This document shows positions 22,831-31,035 of a DNA stretch of 38,783 nucleotides, one piece after another (the first letter of the stretch is position 1; every line of letters begins with the position of its first letter). Origin of the DNA: SIG578 sp964508295 (GTDB lineage: Bacteria > Bacillota > Clostridia > Oscillospirales > Ruminococcaceae); assembly GCA_964508295.1 (NCBI GenBank), contig CAZDSQ010000011.1, positions 1-38,783 of the forward strand, in the 5' to 3' direction. The notes beneath the pieces were generated by a model. That model ran no database searches, had not been told where the DNA came from, and saw nothing but the letters and a program-made list of their open reading frames with translations. The position numbers and the translations under genes were made by a program.

Positions 22831-23745
22831 ATGAGCCTTAAAAAACGGCAAAAACGAGCCTTGATTTTGGCAAAAAACATTGTTTTGACTATCATCGGCA
22901 CGCTAACACTTGCTTTCGGCAGTTCGATTTTTATAATCCCCTTTGACCTTGTTTGCGGCGGGGTTACCGGCACGGCAATCGTCTTAAACCGACTGCTGAA
23001 AATCGAGGCTTTAAGCGTTTCGACCCTTATAACGATATTGACATGGGCGTTATTTTTTGTAGGGCTTTTTGTTTTGGGGCGTTCGTTTGCCTTAAAAACT
23101 CTTTTGTCCTCGATAATCTATCCTATTGGGATAAGCTTTTTTTCGAGATTTACCGAGCCCGACTTTTTCGGCGGCTTTTTTATTCTTGAGGCCGAGCGTT
23201 ACGGGCAGATCTCGCTTATACTTGCGGCGCTTTTCGGCGGAGTTTTTATTGGCGCAGGCTGTGCAATCACCTTTTTAGGCGGCGGAAGCACCGGCGGCAC
23301 AGACATCATCGCCTTTTCGATATGCAGGTTTGTAAGAGGTCTGCGAAGCTCTTATGTGATTTTTGCAGTCGATGCGCTTGTGATAATTTTCGGAATGTTT
23401 GCACTTAAAAACCTCGTGCTTTCCTTGCTTGGAATTTTGTCGGCATTTATCACCGCCATTGTGATAGACAAGCTATTTTTAGGCGAGTCAGGGGCGTTTA
23501 TTGCCCAGATAGTTTCAGACAAGAGCGGCGAGCTGAGCGAGCGGATAATTGAGGGGCTTGAGAGGACGACCACCTTTTTCGACGTTACGGGAGGCTACAG
23601 CAAAAACGGCAAAAAGCTGATTATGGTGTCATTTCCAAAGGAACAGTACGTTGAGCTTATCCGCATTATAAATCAGGTCGACAGCCGAGCCTTTGTAACG
23701 GTTCACCGCGCTCACGAAATTCGCGGTGAGGGCTGGACCAAATAA
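22831..23745 (+). CDS. YitT family membrane protein
   Basis: A 304-residue protein of the YitT family (DUF161 membrane part plus C-terminal DUF2179). The N-terminal 210 residues hold about five or six hydrophobic segments, with the family motifs GGVTGTAIVLN and FLGGGSTGGTDIIAF. The soluble C-terminal domain carries RTTTFFDVTGGYSKNGKK. A strong ribosome site (AAAGGAAGGTG) precedes the ATG. It is the only plus-strand gene in the first 29 kb and is divergent from the his operon. Family function is uncertain; transport of a small solute has been suggested. Confidence 0.88.
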   Translation: MSLKKRQKRALILAKNIVLTIIGTLTLAFGSSIFIIPFDLVCGGVTGTAIVLNRLLKIEALSVSTLITILTWALFFVGLFVLGRSFALKTLLSSIIYPIGISFFSRFTEPDFFGGFFILEAERYGQISLILAALFGGVFIGAGCAITFLGGGSTGGTDIIAFSICRFVRGLRSSYVIFAVDALVIIFGMFALKNLVLSLLGILSAFITAIVIDKLFLGESGAFIAQIVSDKSGELSERIIEGLERTTTFFDVTGGYSKNGKKLIMVSFPKEQYVELIRIINQVDSRAFVTVHRAHEIRGEGWTK

Positions 23746-23766
23746 AAAAGCACAAAGCACAACAAA

Positions 23767-23797
23767 AAAAGGCTCCCTTGTGTAAAGGGAGCCTTTT
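23767..23797. terminator. bidirectional terminator between the YitT and HAD genes
   Basis: AAAAGGCTCCCTT pairs perfectly with AAGGGAGCCTTTT around a short loop, with A and T runs on both flanks. It lies between two convergent genes and overlaps the HAD stop codon. Confidence 0.88.
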
Positions 23798-24455
23798 ATT
23801 TTACGAGTTTCATAAGGGTCTCGCCGTCGGCTATGTAGTGGGTTGCAAGCTTTTGCATTTTATCCTGGTCAAAGTTGAATTTATCGTAAATTCCGACTGT
23901 GTTAAGCCCCATACCGTTTGCGGTTCTGAGAGCAACGTAGGAATCCTCAAAAACCCAGGTGTTGTCCATATCGGTTCCTAAAACCTCGAGCGCCTTATAG
24001 TAAATATCGGGGTGGTCCTTGCCCTTTCCAACGTCGGCGCAGGAAAGAATGGTATCAAAATACTCATACAGTCCGCAGCGCTCCATAGCATAGACTAAAA
24101 GCACCTTGTCGGTTGCCGATGCAACGCACATCTTAACGCCTTGGGCTTTAAGGTGGTCAAGAAACTCCTTTACCCCGTCCTTAAGCTCTACCCTATTTAC
24201 GTAGCAGTCCTTAAACACCTCATTGGTGGTGTTTAAAAGGTCGGCACCGCTTTCGCCTATATTAAAGCGCTCGTGATAGTAATCCATAGCCTCGGCAAGC
24301 ACCATGGTTCTTATAGCCTTGTCAGCTTCTAAGTCTGGATAGAATTTCTCACCGCCGAGGTATCTGTTTCCAAACTCCTCCCAAAGCACATCCCAAAAAA
24401 TGAGGGAGTTTATTAGAGTGCCGTCCATATCAAAAATTGCGCCTTTAATGTTCAT
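23796..24455 (-). CDS. HAD-superfamily phosphatase (beta-phosphoglucomutase/Gph-like)
   Basis: A 219-residue HAD subfamily IA hydrolase. Motif I is FDMDGTLINS with the Asp nucleophile and acid/base Asp. Motif II is the Ser in VASATDK, motif III the Lys near GKGKDHPD, and motif IV VFEDSYVALRTA. A helical cap lies between residues 18 and 85. It could be a phosphatase or a phosphoglucomutase-like enzyme; substrate unknown. It lies 11 bases after the ACT-MBL gene and is co-transcribed with it. Confidence 0.85.
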   Translation of the reverse strand: MNIKGAIFDMDGTLINSLIFWDVLWEEFGNRYLGGEKFYPDLEADKAIRTMVLAEAMDYYHERFNIGESGADLLNTTNEVFKDCYVNRVELKDGVKEFLDHLKAQGVKMCVASATDKVLLVYAMERCGLYEYFDTILSCADVGKGKDHPDIYYKALEVLGTDMDNTWVFEDSYVALRTANGMGLNTVGIYDKFNFDQDKMQKLATHYIADGETLMKLVK

Positions 24456-24466
24456 AATTTTTCTCC

Positions 24467-25900
24467 TTAATTTACTGTATAGTCCTTTTTGTAGCCGTGG
24501 GCGCCGAAAATTTGCCAGTCTCCCTTAGTGAGCAGGTTGTAAAACGCCTTGCGCTCGGCCGAGCAGAGCTTTGGATCGGTGTCTACCGAGGTCATAAGAA
24601 TGGGGGCGTACCGATTATACTCTGCCTGCTGCTCGGTAAGGCCCGCAATATTTATGTAAATATCGCCGGTAAAGGCTATGCGCTTTTCAAAATCTATAAG
24701 CACGATCTCTCCTGGGAGATGCCCTCCCTGCCCCTCGTAGACCTCAAAATTAAGGTCACCAAAGCTAAAGGAGCCGATGCGCTCAAGCAGCTGACTCTGG
24801 GCCTTCCTTCTGCCCCAAAGTGCCTCTACCTTACTCTTTTCTACCGGCTGATACTCGGTGAGAATTTTACAAATATTGATATACGGCTCATGAAGGGCGT
24901 TGCTTTCTCGAAAGCCCTTTCTGCCGTCGAACTCGGCTTCAAGGCAGTCGGCGCTCTTGCGGCTTGCAATCACCCTGTCAAAAAGCGGGAGCAGTCCGCA
25001 ATGGTCAACGTCGGCGTGGGTGATCAAGACCGTTTTGGTAATGCTATCAAACTCGGGCAGCTCTTTTCTGAAGATCTCCTGCATTTCATCTCTATAGCAG
25101 GCGTAGCCGCTATCAACAAAAAGCACCTCGCCGCCGCTTTTAATTATCGCGGTATTACTGCCGCAGGGCGGCTCGATAAGCACAATTTCGGTGACTTCGC
25201 TGATTTTATGGCGGGTAATCCTCGGGGTAAATTTTTCACCCTTGCACTCTGCCAAAAGCTCGCCGAATTTTCCAATACTTTCAAAGGTTTTGTAGGGCGA
25301 AGTTCCCATTTCGTCGAGGGTCTGCATAGCGAGGTTGGTGTTTACAAGCAGCCTTTCGCGCATTTCATCGCCCAAAGACGCGCTCTCTGCAAGCGCCTGC
25401 ACAAAGGAATTGTAAAAAATACTGTTATCGAAAATTTTCTCGGTGTGGTCATAGTCAATTACCCGCACCCTGCACAGCTTTTGCGCGCTCTCTATAAACT
25501 GCGATATTTTTTCGGCATCGTCAACATAAAGCCCCATCTTAAACTGCTGATAGTCGGTGCCGTTTTCCTGCGAGCTTATATATGAAATGTTGAATTTAAA
25601 CTCATCTATAAGCGAAAGCACGTCGGTAACGCTACCCGGCACATCGCGCAGCATAAACTCAAGCAAAACGACGCTGCTGTCGTTTTTGCCGCTGTGGATA
25701 TATCCGATCTCTTTAAGTCGGTCGTCCGCCTTTTTAAGCTGCTCGCCCGTTCCCTCTGCATCAATAAAAAGGGTGTGGGTATCTATAGCCTTATTGTAGC
25801 TTACTCGGGTTATATTTACGCCCAGCTCGGCAAACGCCCGGCTCGCCTTTAAAAAAGCGCCGATATGGTCGGGCATTGTTGTTACATAGGTTTTTCTCAT
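24467..25900 (-). CDS. tandem ACT domain-metallo-beta-lactamase fusion protein
   Basis: A 477-residue protein with two N-terminal ACT-like domains (about 1-70, TTMPDHIGAFLKASRAFAEL, and 75-150, FMLRDVPGSVTDVLSLIDEF). A linker follows. A metallo-beta-lactamase fold begins at about 225; its metal motif is THADVDHCG, and later ligands lie in GQGGHLPGEI, FTGD and GAHGY. The ACT pair suggests control by an amino acid or a similar small molecule. The hydrolase substrate is not evident. The gene has its own promoter and is followed closely by the HAD phosphatase gene, so the two may act on the same metabolite. Confidence 0.8.
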   Translation of the reverse strand: MRKTYVTTMPDHIGAFLKASRAFAELGVNITRVSYNKAIDTHTLFIDAEGTGEQLKKADDRLKEIGYIHSGKNDSSVVLLEFMLRDVPGSVTDVLSLIDEFKFNISYISSQENGTDYQQFKMGLYVDDAEKISQFIESAQKLCRVRVIDYDHTEKIFDNSIFYNSFVQALAESASLGDEMRERLLVNTNLAMQTLDEMGTSPYKTFESIGKFGELLAECKGEKFTPRITRHKISEVTEIVLIEPPCGSNTAIIKSGGEVLFVDSGYACYRDEMQEIFRKELPEFDSITKTVLITHADVDHCGLLPLFDRVIASRKSADCLEAEFDGRKGFRESNALHEPYINICKILTEYQPVEKSKVEALWGRRKAQSQLLERIGSFSFGDLNFEVYEGQGGHLPGEIVLIDFEKRIAFTGDIYINIAGLTEQQAEYNRYAPILMTSVDTDPKLCSAERKAFYNLLTKGDWQIFGAHGYKKDYTVN

Positions 25901-25924
25901 ATTTTCACCTGCTTTGCTCCTTAT

Positions 25925-25953
25925 ATTTTGCCCCTTTTTTCTGCTTTTGTCAA
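25925..25953 (-). promoter_or_regulatory. promoter of the ACT-MBL/HAD operon
   Basis: TTGACA (25948-25953), a 17-base spacer and CAAAAT (25925-25930) on the minus strand. The -35 is perfect and the -10 is weak. It lies directly after the terminator of the SGNH operon. Confidence 0.65.
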
Positions 25954-25957
25954 GGCA

Positions 25958-25987
25958 TAAAAAAGCCCTGCGGCAAGCCGCAGGGCT
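25958..25987 (-). terminator. terminator of the SGNH operon
   Basis: An 11-bp perfect stem (AGCCCTGCGGC / GCCGCAGGGCT) with a two-base loop, followed on the minus strand by six T residues. Confidence 0.9.
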
Positions 25988-25995
25988 GATTTTGT

Positions 25996-27549
25996 TTAGT
26001 GGGCGTCCAAAAGCTCGCCGTTTACAAGAATTCTGTTTAGATAAAACTCTGTCTTTTCAAAGTTCTTATCGTTGGGGCGCTGGGCCTGAAGCGCCGATTT
26101 ATCGGGCATTTCAGAATCGAGTGTAAAGGTTACGGTGTGCTCGCCGTAGGGCAGAGAGCCGATAAAGAAATACTCGACCCTCAGCTCTTTATCGTAAACC
26201 TTATCGTAAATTTCCAGCACACCCTTATCAACGCCATCAACAGTTACTTTGAGCTGACCCGAGAAGGAGCTGCCAAGCTCAACAAAGCCAATTTCTGTTC
26301 CGCGGAACTTTACAGTTACCGACGAACCGGGAGTTCTTGTTCCCTTAAGTTCCTTGACCGTTTTTAGAATATGACTTGCCGTTACGGCATAGCCAAAATT
26401 TTCATAAATGCCGTTTGCATCGAGAGGGCAGGTTACCCACTCTCCCGAGAACTTCATTTTTGACCAATCGGCCGACTGCGAAGCGTTTATCCAAGGCGAT
26501 TTATCGTATGTAGTCGACTTAACAGTGTGATTTTTGATGCTATAACTATCCTTGTCAAAGCCCTTTTCCATATTGACAACGCTTCTCGCTACTGCACCTG
26601 CTCCCAAAAGGTGTCCCTGCTCGGTGGGATGGGTTTTATCCGAGGTATAGAGAATTTTGCGGGGCTCAGCCGCACCATCGAGAACAAGCTCACCCGCCTC
26701 ATACATATCGAAAGCCTGCTTTCCAAAGAAAACGGAAGGAATGTCATAATAATCGGCAATCTTTTCACTCATTTCGGGGAACGGAGGAAGCTTGCCCTGC
26801 GCGTAATGGGTAGCATAGTAGTTGGTTGCCGAGGTGTAGATAAAGCATATATCGGTTGTGGGGTCATTTTCCCAGATTTTGAGCACCATACCCTCAACAT
26901 GCTTTGCGTCTCCGCCGTTTGAGGCATACTCAATAAAAACAAGGTCAGGCTTATGCACCAGGATCTCATCGTCCACACGGCAGACGCCGAGGTCGGCATT
27001 TGTTCCCGCAAGGGCGATATCAACCTCGCTCACCTTGCCCGAATAGTTATTCTCAAAATACTCAGTTGTAAAATTTCTCCAGCCTGTCATCTGGGTGATG
27101 CTGCCGCCGATATAGCCTATGGTTATATCCTCGCCCTTTTGAAGCTTATAAAGGGTGTTGTAGATGCCGCCTCTGTTATAATACTCGTCCTTATACTTGC
27201 TGTTTCTGAAGGTGTAATCAAGTCTGTACTTGGAGTTATCCACAGCGCTTTCAGAAGATGTGTTGTCCTTATTACCGGGCCTTGCAACGCCGCCGACCCT
27301 CGAGCTTGTGCTTGTGCTCTCTGAGCTGGTTTCTACCTCATCAGCCTTTGAGCTGGTCTCGTTTTTAGAGCTTGTTTCTGCCTTGGAGCTCGACTCCTCT
27401 TTTGCCTCTGACGACACCTCTGTCGAGGCAACAGCACTGCTGACAAGGCTTTCGTTATCCTTGGGCTTTTCGCCGCAGGCCGCAAACGACACCAGTGTTG
27501 CCATGGCAACAAAGCAGGCTATCACATTTTTTAGCATCTTGATTTTCAT
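25996..27549 (-). CDS. SGNH/GDSL-type hydrolase lipoprotein
   Basis: A 517-residue exported protein. It has a signal peptide with a lipobox-like FAAC (Cys25, with Phe at -3 rather than Leu), then a Ser/Glu/Lys-rich linker (about 33-100). The SGNH hydrolase domain follows, with the nucleophile Ser in IGGSITQ (S150), Gly/Asn oxyanion segments (AGTNADL, YASNGGDA) and the catalytic DKTH (D304, H307). From about 375 to the end is a beta-rich domain with SSVTVKFRGTEIGFVELG. It is likely an esterase acting on a surface or dietary polysaccharide, tethered to the outer face of the membrane. It is the second gene of a two-gene operon with its paralogue. Confidence 0.82.
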   Translation of the reverse strand: MKIKMLKNVIACFVAMATLVSFAACGEKPKDNESLVSSAVASTEVSSEAKEESSSKAETSSKNETSSKADEVETSSESTSTSSRVGGVARPGNKDNTSSESAVDNSKYRLDYTFRNSKYKDEYYNRGGIYNTLYKLQKGEDITIGYIGGSITQMTGWRNFTTEYFENNYSGKVSEVDIALAGTNADLGVCRVDDEILVHKPDLVFIEYASNGGDAKHVEGMVLKIWENDPTTDICFIYTSATNYYATHYAQGKLPPFPEMSEKIADYYDIPSVFFGKQAFDMYEAGELVLDGAAEPRKILYTSDKTHPTEQGHLLGAGAVARSVVNMEKGFDKDSYSIKNHTVKSTTYDKSPWINASQSADWSKMKFSGEWVTCPLDANGIYENFGYAVTASHILKTVKELKGTRTPGSSVTVKFRGTEIGFVELGSSFSGQLKVTVDGVDKGVLEIYDKVYDKELRVEYFFIGSLPYGEHTVTFTLDSEMPDKSALQAQRPNDKNFEKTEFYLNRILVNGELLDAH

Positions 27550-27561
27550 CTTTTTAACCCC

Positions 27562-28803
27562 TTAAATTTTATTGTTCACATCCAAAAGCTGACCGTTTAA
27601 AAGAATTCTGCCTAAATAAAACTCGATCTTTTCGTAGGTTTTATCGTTTGGATTTTTGCTTTGCAGAGCGGATTTATCTGGCATTTCACTATCCAGAACA
27701 AAGGTTACCGTATGCTCGCCGTCGGGTAGCTCTTTTATAAAATAATACTGATGGCGGATATACGCGCCGTAATATTTATTATAAAGCACCAGCTTTTTGT
27801 CAAGCTCGGTGCCGTCCACGATAACTTTGAGCTGACCCGAATACTGACCACCCGCCTCAAAAACTCCTATATGAGTTCCGCGAAATTTTACCGTTACAGA
27901 TGAGCCTGCCGTTTTTGTTCCCTGCATATCGGGGAACACCTTTTTAAAGGTGTCTAAATAGTCGCCCGTGTAATCGTAATTTTTAAATTCGCCGTTTTGA
28001 AGACTGCAGTCAAACCACTCGCCATCAAATTTCATTTTTGACCAATCAACAGAGCAGGTCGCATTAACCCAAGGTGCCTTATCATAGCGTTCTTTGGGCA
28101 CCAAATGGTCTTTGATCATATAGCTATCCTTGTCAAAACCCTTTTCCATATTCATAATGCTTCGGGCTATTGCACCCGCCGCAAGCCAGCCGCCCGAGGC
28201 GGTAAGGTGAGTTCCGTCATTGGTATAGATAATTTTTCCCTCTTCTGCCTTGTCACCTGCAAGAGTAATCTTTCCCTGCTCGTAGAGATCAAAGGCCTGA
28301 TTTGCAAAAAAGACAGAAGGAATATCGTAGTGCTTTGCGACCTCTTCATAAATGGCAGGATATTCGGGGAGTCTTCCCTCTTTATAGTAATTATACTTTT
28401 CAATAGTGGTGGTATAGACAAAGCAGATGTCGGTCTTGGGGTTTTTCTCCCAGATTTTTAAGACCATACCCTCCATATCCTTTGCCGCGCCGCCGTTTAC
28501 CGCATATTCAATAAACACTAAATCGGGGTTATACACAAGAACATCTGAATCAATGCGGCAGACTGCAAGGTCTGCCTCTGTTCCCGCAAGACCTATATTT
28601 ATCTCGGTTATCCTGCTTTTATAGGTTTCCCGCAACCACTTTGTAGTGCTTTTTGACCAGGTTTCACTCTGAGTTATGCTGCCGCCTAAGTACGCAACCG
28701 TTATATCCTCGCCCTTTTGGAGTTTGGAAAGGGAGTTATAAATTCCGCCGCGATTATAATATTCAGTTTTAAATATGTCATTTTTAAAGGTATACTCAAA
28801 CAT
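27562..28803 (-). CDS. SGNH hydrolase paralogue without signal peptide
   Basis: A 413-residue paralogue of the downstream lipoprotein, similar over the SGNH and beta-rich domains (YLGGSITQ; DGTH in place of DKTH; SSVTVKFRGTHIGVFEAG). The N-terminus begins directly at the conserved FEYTFKNDIF block and shows no hydrophobic segment, so it is predicted to be cytoplasmic. I use the ATG at 28803 (AAGGAG, 7-base spacing). A TTG reading from 28821 would add six residues. Together the two proteins would attack related esters outside and inside the cell. Substrate is unknown; sugar or glycan deacetylation is a reasonable guess. Confidence 0.8.
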   Translation of the reverse strand: MFEYTFKNDIFKTEYYNRGGIYNSLSKLQKGEDITVAYLGGSITQSETWSKSTTKWLRETYKSRITEINIGLAGTEADLAVCRIDSDVLVYNPDLVFIEYAVNGGAAKDMEGMVLKIWEKNPKTDICFVYTTTIEKYNYYKEGRLPEYPAIYEEVAKHYDIPSVFFANQAFDLYEQGKITLAGDKAEEGKIIYTNDGTHLTASGGWLAAGAIARSIMNMEKGFDKDSYMIKDHLVPKERYDKAPWVNATCSVDWSKMKFDGEWFDCSLQNGEFKNYDYTGDYLDTFKKVFPDMQGTKTAGSSVTVKFRGTHIGVFEAGGQYSGQLKVIVDGTELDKKLVLYNKYYGAYIRHQYYFIKELPDGEHTVTFVLDSEMPDKSALQSKNPNDKTYEKIEFYLGRILLNGQLLDVNNKI

Positions 28804-28939
28804 ACATATTCTCCTTAGCAAAAGTGGTATTAATATTGTAAAGTGGAACTGCTAAAGCTAAACAGCATTACTAATGAAAATAAAATTGATAAAAATTTCT
28901 CTTTCATTTTTAAAACTTCTGTGCTATAATGGTGGTGTT

Positions 28940-28960
28940 ATATTTGGTAATACCAAATAT
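28940..28960. promoter_or_regulatory. 21-bp palindromic operator, copy 1 (downstream site)
   Basis: Perfect arms ATATTTGGTA / TACCAAATAT around one central base. It lies about 5-25 bases past the start expected from the minus-strand promoter at 28972-29000. Confidence 0.8.
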
Positions 28961-28971
28961 CTTTTAAATAT

Positions 28972-29000
28972 ATTATATTTGGTATTACCAAATATGTCAA
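28972..29000 (-). promoter_or_regulatory. consensus promoter of the SGNH operon
   Basis: TTGACA (28995-29000), a 17-base spacer and TATAAT (28972-28977) on the minus strand. The second palindrome copy fills the spacer. On the plus strand a TATAAT at 28925-28930 may serve the divergent regulator, but no good -35 is seen for it. Confidence 0.88.
28975..28995. promoter_or_regulatory. 21-bp palindromic operator, copy 2 (in promoter spacer)
   Basis: Same arms as copy 1 (ATATTTGGTA / TACCAAATAT) around one central base, 35 bases from it centre to centre. The TGGT-3-ACCA core resembles sites of FadR-type GntR regulators. The nearby XRE protein is the other candidate binder. Confidence 0.8.
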
Positions 29001-29040
29001 CAATTTTTTGGATTATAATTACATCAAGGAGGGGTGCGGC

Positions 29041-29295
29041 TTGAAACCGAGAAAGCTTAAACTTGGCAACAGAAATATCATCGGCGCAAGGGTTTACAAC
29101 GCGCGTAATGCTAAAGGCTTAAAGCAGAAGGAGCTACTTGCAAAGCTGCAGCTTAAAGGCGTTGAGATAAGCACGCCTGCGCTATCTCTATTAGAGGGTC
29201 AAAAGCGCCCCGTTTCAGACATTGAACTCAAAGCCTTGTCCGAAATTCTTAATGTTTCGGTAGAGTGGCTGCTTGGAATACAAGATGATAAATAA
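29041..29295 (+). CDS. small XRE-family (Cro/CI-type) regulator
   Basis: An 84-residue protein that is almost entirely one Cro/CI-type helix-turn-helix domain (ARVYNARNAKGLKQKELLAK through ISTPALSLLEG to LSEILNVSVEWLLGI). The start is the TTG at 29041, because AAGGAGGGG lies 6 bases before it and there is no in-frame ATG with a ribosome site. It is divergent from the SGNH operon and faces the two palindromes, so it may regulate that operon or itself. No sensor domain is present. Confidence 0.8.
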   Translation: MKPRKLKLGNRNIIGARVYNARNAKGLKQKELLAKLQLKGVEISTPALSLLEGQKRPVSDIELKALSEILNVSVEWLLGIQDDK

Positions 29296-29299
29296 ACAA

Positions 29300-29336
29300 A
29301 AAAACAACCCGAAAAGTTACTTTTCGGGTTGTTTTT
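29300..29336. terminator. bidirectional terminator between the XRE gene and the atp operon
   Basis: A long perfect stem (AACAACCCGAAAAG / CTTTTCGGGTTGTT with flanking A/T) with a three-base loop lies between two convergent genes and ends just before the atpC stop. Confidence 0.9.
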
Positions 29337-29339
29337 ATT

Positions 29340-29621
29340 TTAGTTTACAGAGTCCACAACAACAGATACAACATCGTTTTCGATTTCTGCAAAGCCTCCG
29401 TCGGTTTGCTTTGAAAAGATGCTCTTTTCGCCGTCAAAGGCCTCGATCTTGCCGCTCGAGAGGCACAAGACCGCCTTGGCGTGCCCTCTTCTTATTCCGT
29501 AACTGCCTGCACCCTTGCCGTTTTTGTCATCAACAATGCAGACATTTACGCTGTCACACTCTTTTTCGCACAAAAGTCCCTCGGGCAAGACTACCCTTAA
29601 GGTCAATTTCTCCTTAATCAT
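29340..29621 (-). CDS. atpC: ATP synthase epsilon subunit, N-terminal domain only
   Basis: A 93-residue protein matching the N-terminal beta-sandwich of F1 epsilon (LTLRVVLPEGLLCEKECDSVN through IRRGHAKAVLCLSSGKIEAF). The usual protein has about 130-140 residues with a C-terminal helical hairpin that inhibits ATP hydrolysis. That part is absent here, and the stop and terminator follow directly. The gene overlaps the atpD stop by 4 bases. The subunit can still join gamma to the c-ring, but epsilon-type latching of hydrolysis should be lost or done in another way. Confidence 0.85.
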   Translation of the reverse strand: MIKEKLTLRVVLPEGLLCEKECDSVNVCIVDDKNGKGAGSYGIRRGHAKAVLCLSSGKIEAFDGEKSIFSKQTDGGFAEIENDVVSVVVDSVN

Positions 29622-31018
29622 TTATGCTCGTCCTTATACTTTTTAAATACCTCGTCTATTGTTCCTGCCATAAGGAAATACTGTTCGGGAATGTTATCAC
29701 ACTCGCCAGAAAGGATACTTTCCATTCCGTCGATGGTTTTTTCAAGCGGAACATAGGCGCCTTTTATGCCTGTAAAGCTTTCGGCAACGTGGAAAGGCTG
29801 GCTCATAAAGCGCTGAGCCTTTCTCGCCCTCTTTACAAGCGCCTTGTCCTCAGGGGAAAGCTCGTCCATACCCAAGATGGCGATAATATCCTGAAGCTCA
29901 TTGTACTTCTGCAGCACCCTTTGGGTTTCCTTTGCCACCTTATAGTGTCTGTCTCCGACATAGTCGGGGGTGAGCGCTCTTGAAGATGACTCAAGCGGGT
30001 CGACTGCGGGGTAAATGCCCAGCTCAACTATCTTTCTTGACAGAACTGTAGTTGCATCAAGATGCGAGAAGGTTGTTGCAGGGGCGGGATCGGTAAGGTC
30101 GTCGGCAGGAACATAGACCGCCTGAACCGATGTTATCGAGCCATTACCCGTTGAAACGATTCGCTCCTGCAGTTTACCCATTTCAGAAGCGAGAGTTGGC
30201 TGATAACCAACCGCCGAGGGCATTCTTCCAAGCAGAGCCGAAACCTCAGAGCCTGCCTGGGTAAATCTGAATATATTATCAATAAACAAAAGAACGTCCT
30301 TGTGAGAGTTTTCACGGAAATATTCCGCCATTGTAAGTCCAACGAGGGGAACTCTCAGTCTTGCGCCTGCCGTTTCGTTCATCTGACCGAAAACGAGAGC
30401 AGTCTTATTAAGAACTCCCGACTGGCTCATCTCGTTATAAAGGTCATTTCCCTCTCTTGAACGCTCGCCGACTCCTGCAAAAACCGAATATCCGTCGTGC
30501 TCAAAGGCAACATTTCGTATAAGCTCCATAATAAGAACGGTCTTACCAACGCCCGCTCCTCCAAACAGACCTATCTTTCCGCCCTTTACATAAGGAGTCA
30601 TAAGGTCAATGACCTTAATTCCCGTTTCTAAGATCTCACCAGAGGAAACTATCTCGGCAAAATGCGGCGCGGGGTGGTGAATGGGCCAATGGGTTTCTGT
30701 TTTTATCGACTCGCCGTTGTCAATAGGCTTGCCCTCAACATTAACCATTCTACCTAGAGTCTCCTCGCCTACGCAGATGCTTATAGGCGCGTCGGTATCA
30801 ACGGCTTTCATTCCTCTTGACATACCGTCGGTAGCGCTCATTGAAATGCAGCGCACCTCGCCGCCTCCCAGATGCTGAGAGACCTCAAGGGTGTGAATCT
30901 CGCCGTTTACCTCTATTGTTACTGCATTGAATATATCGGGAACCTCGTTTACATCAAACAAAATGTCAACAACAGGACCTGTTATTCTCTGCACCATACC
31001 TACAGAGCCTTTTGACAT
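29618..31018 (-). CDS. atpD: ATP synthase beta subunit
   Basis: A 466-residue catalytic F1 beta subunit. The Walker A motif is GGAGVGKT (153-160), and GERSREGNDLYNEM and LLFIDNIFRFTQAGSEVSALLGRMPSAVGYQPTL-type segments are intact. Length is normal. It lies 17 bases after atpG. Confidence 0.97.
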   Translation of the reverse strand: MSKGSVGMVQRITGPVVDILFDVNEVPDIFNAVTIEVNGEIHTLEVSQHLGGGEVRCISMSATDGMSRGMKAVDTDAPISICVGEETLGRMVNVEGKPIDNGESIKTETHWPIHHPAPHFAEIVSSGEILETGIKVIDLMTPYVKGGKIGLFGGAGVGKTVLIMELIRNVAFEHDGYSVFAGVGERSREGNDLYNEMSQSGVLNKTALVFGQMNETAGARLRVPLVGLTMAEYFRENSHKDVLLFIDNIFRFTQAGSEVSALLGRMPSAVGYQPTLASEMGKLQERIVSTGNGSITSVQAVYVPADDLTDPAPATTFSHLDATTVLSRKIVELGIYPAVDPLESSSRALTPDYVGDRHYKVAKETQRVLQKYNELQDIIAILGMDELSPEDKALVKRARKAQRFMSQPFHVAESFTGIKGAYVPLEKTIDGMESILSGECDNIPEQYFLMAGTIDEVFKKYKDEHK

Positions 31019-31035
31019 TATATCAAACCTCCATT

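Noticed and set aside
24497..25585. Long plus-strand frame (362 codons) antisense to the ACT-MBL gene
   Set aside because: The minus strand encodes a clear two-domain protein with a promoter and ribosome site. The antisense frame has no recognisable domain and no ribosome site.
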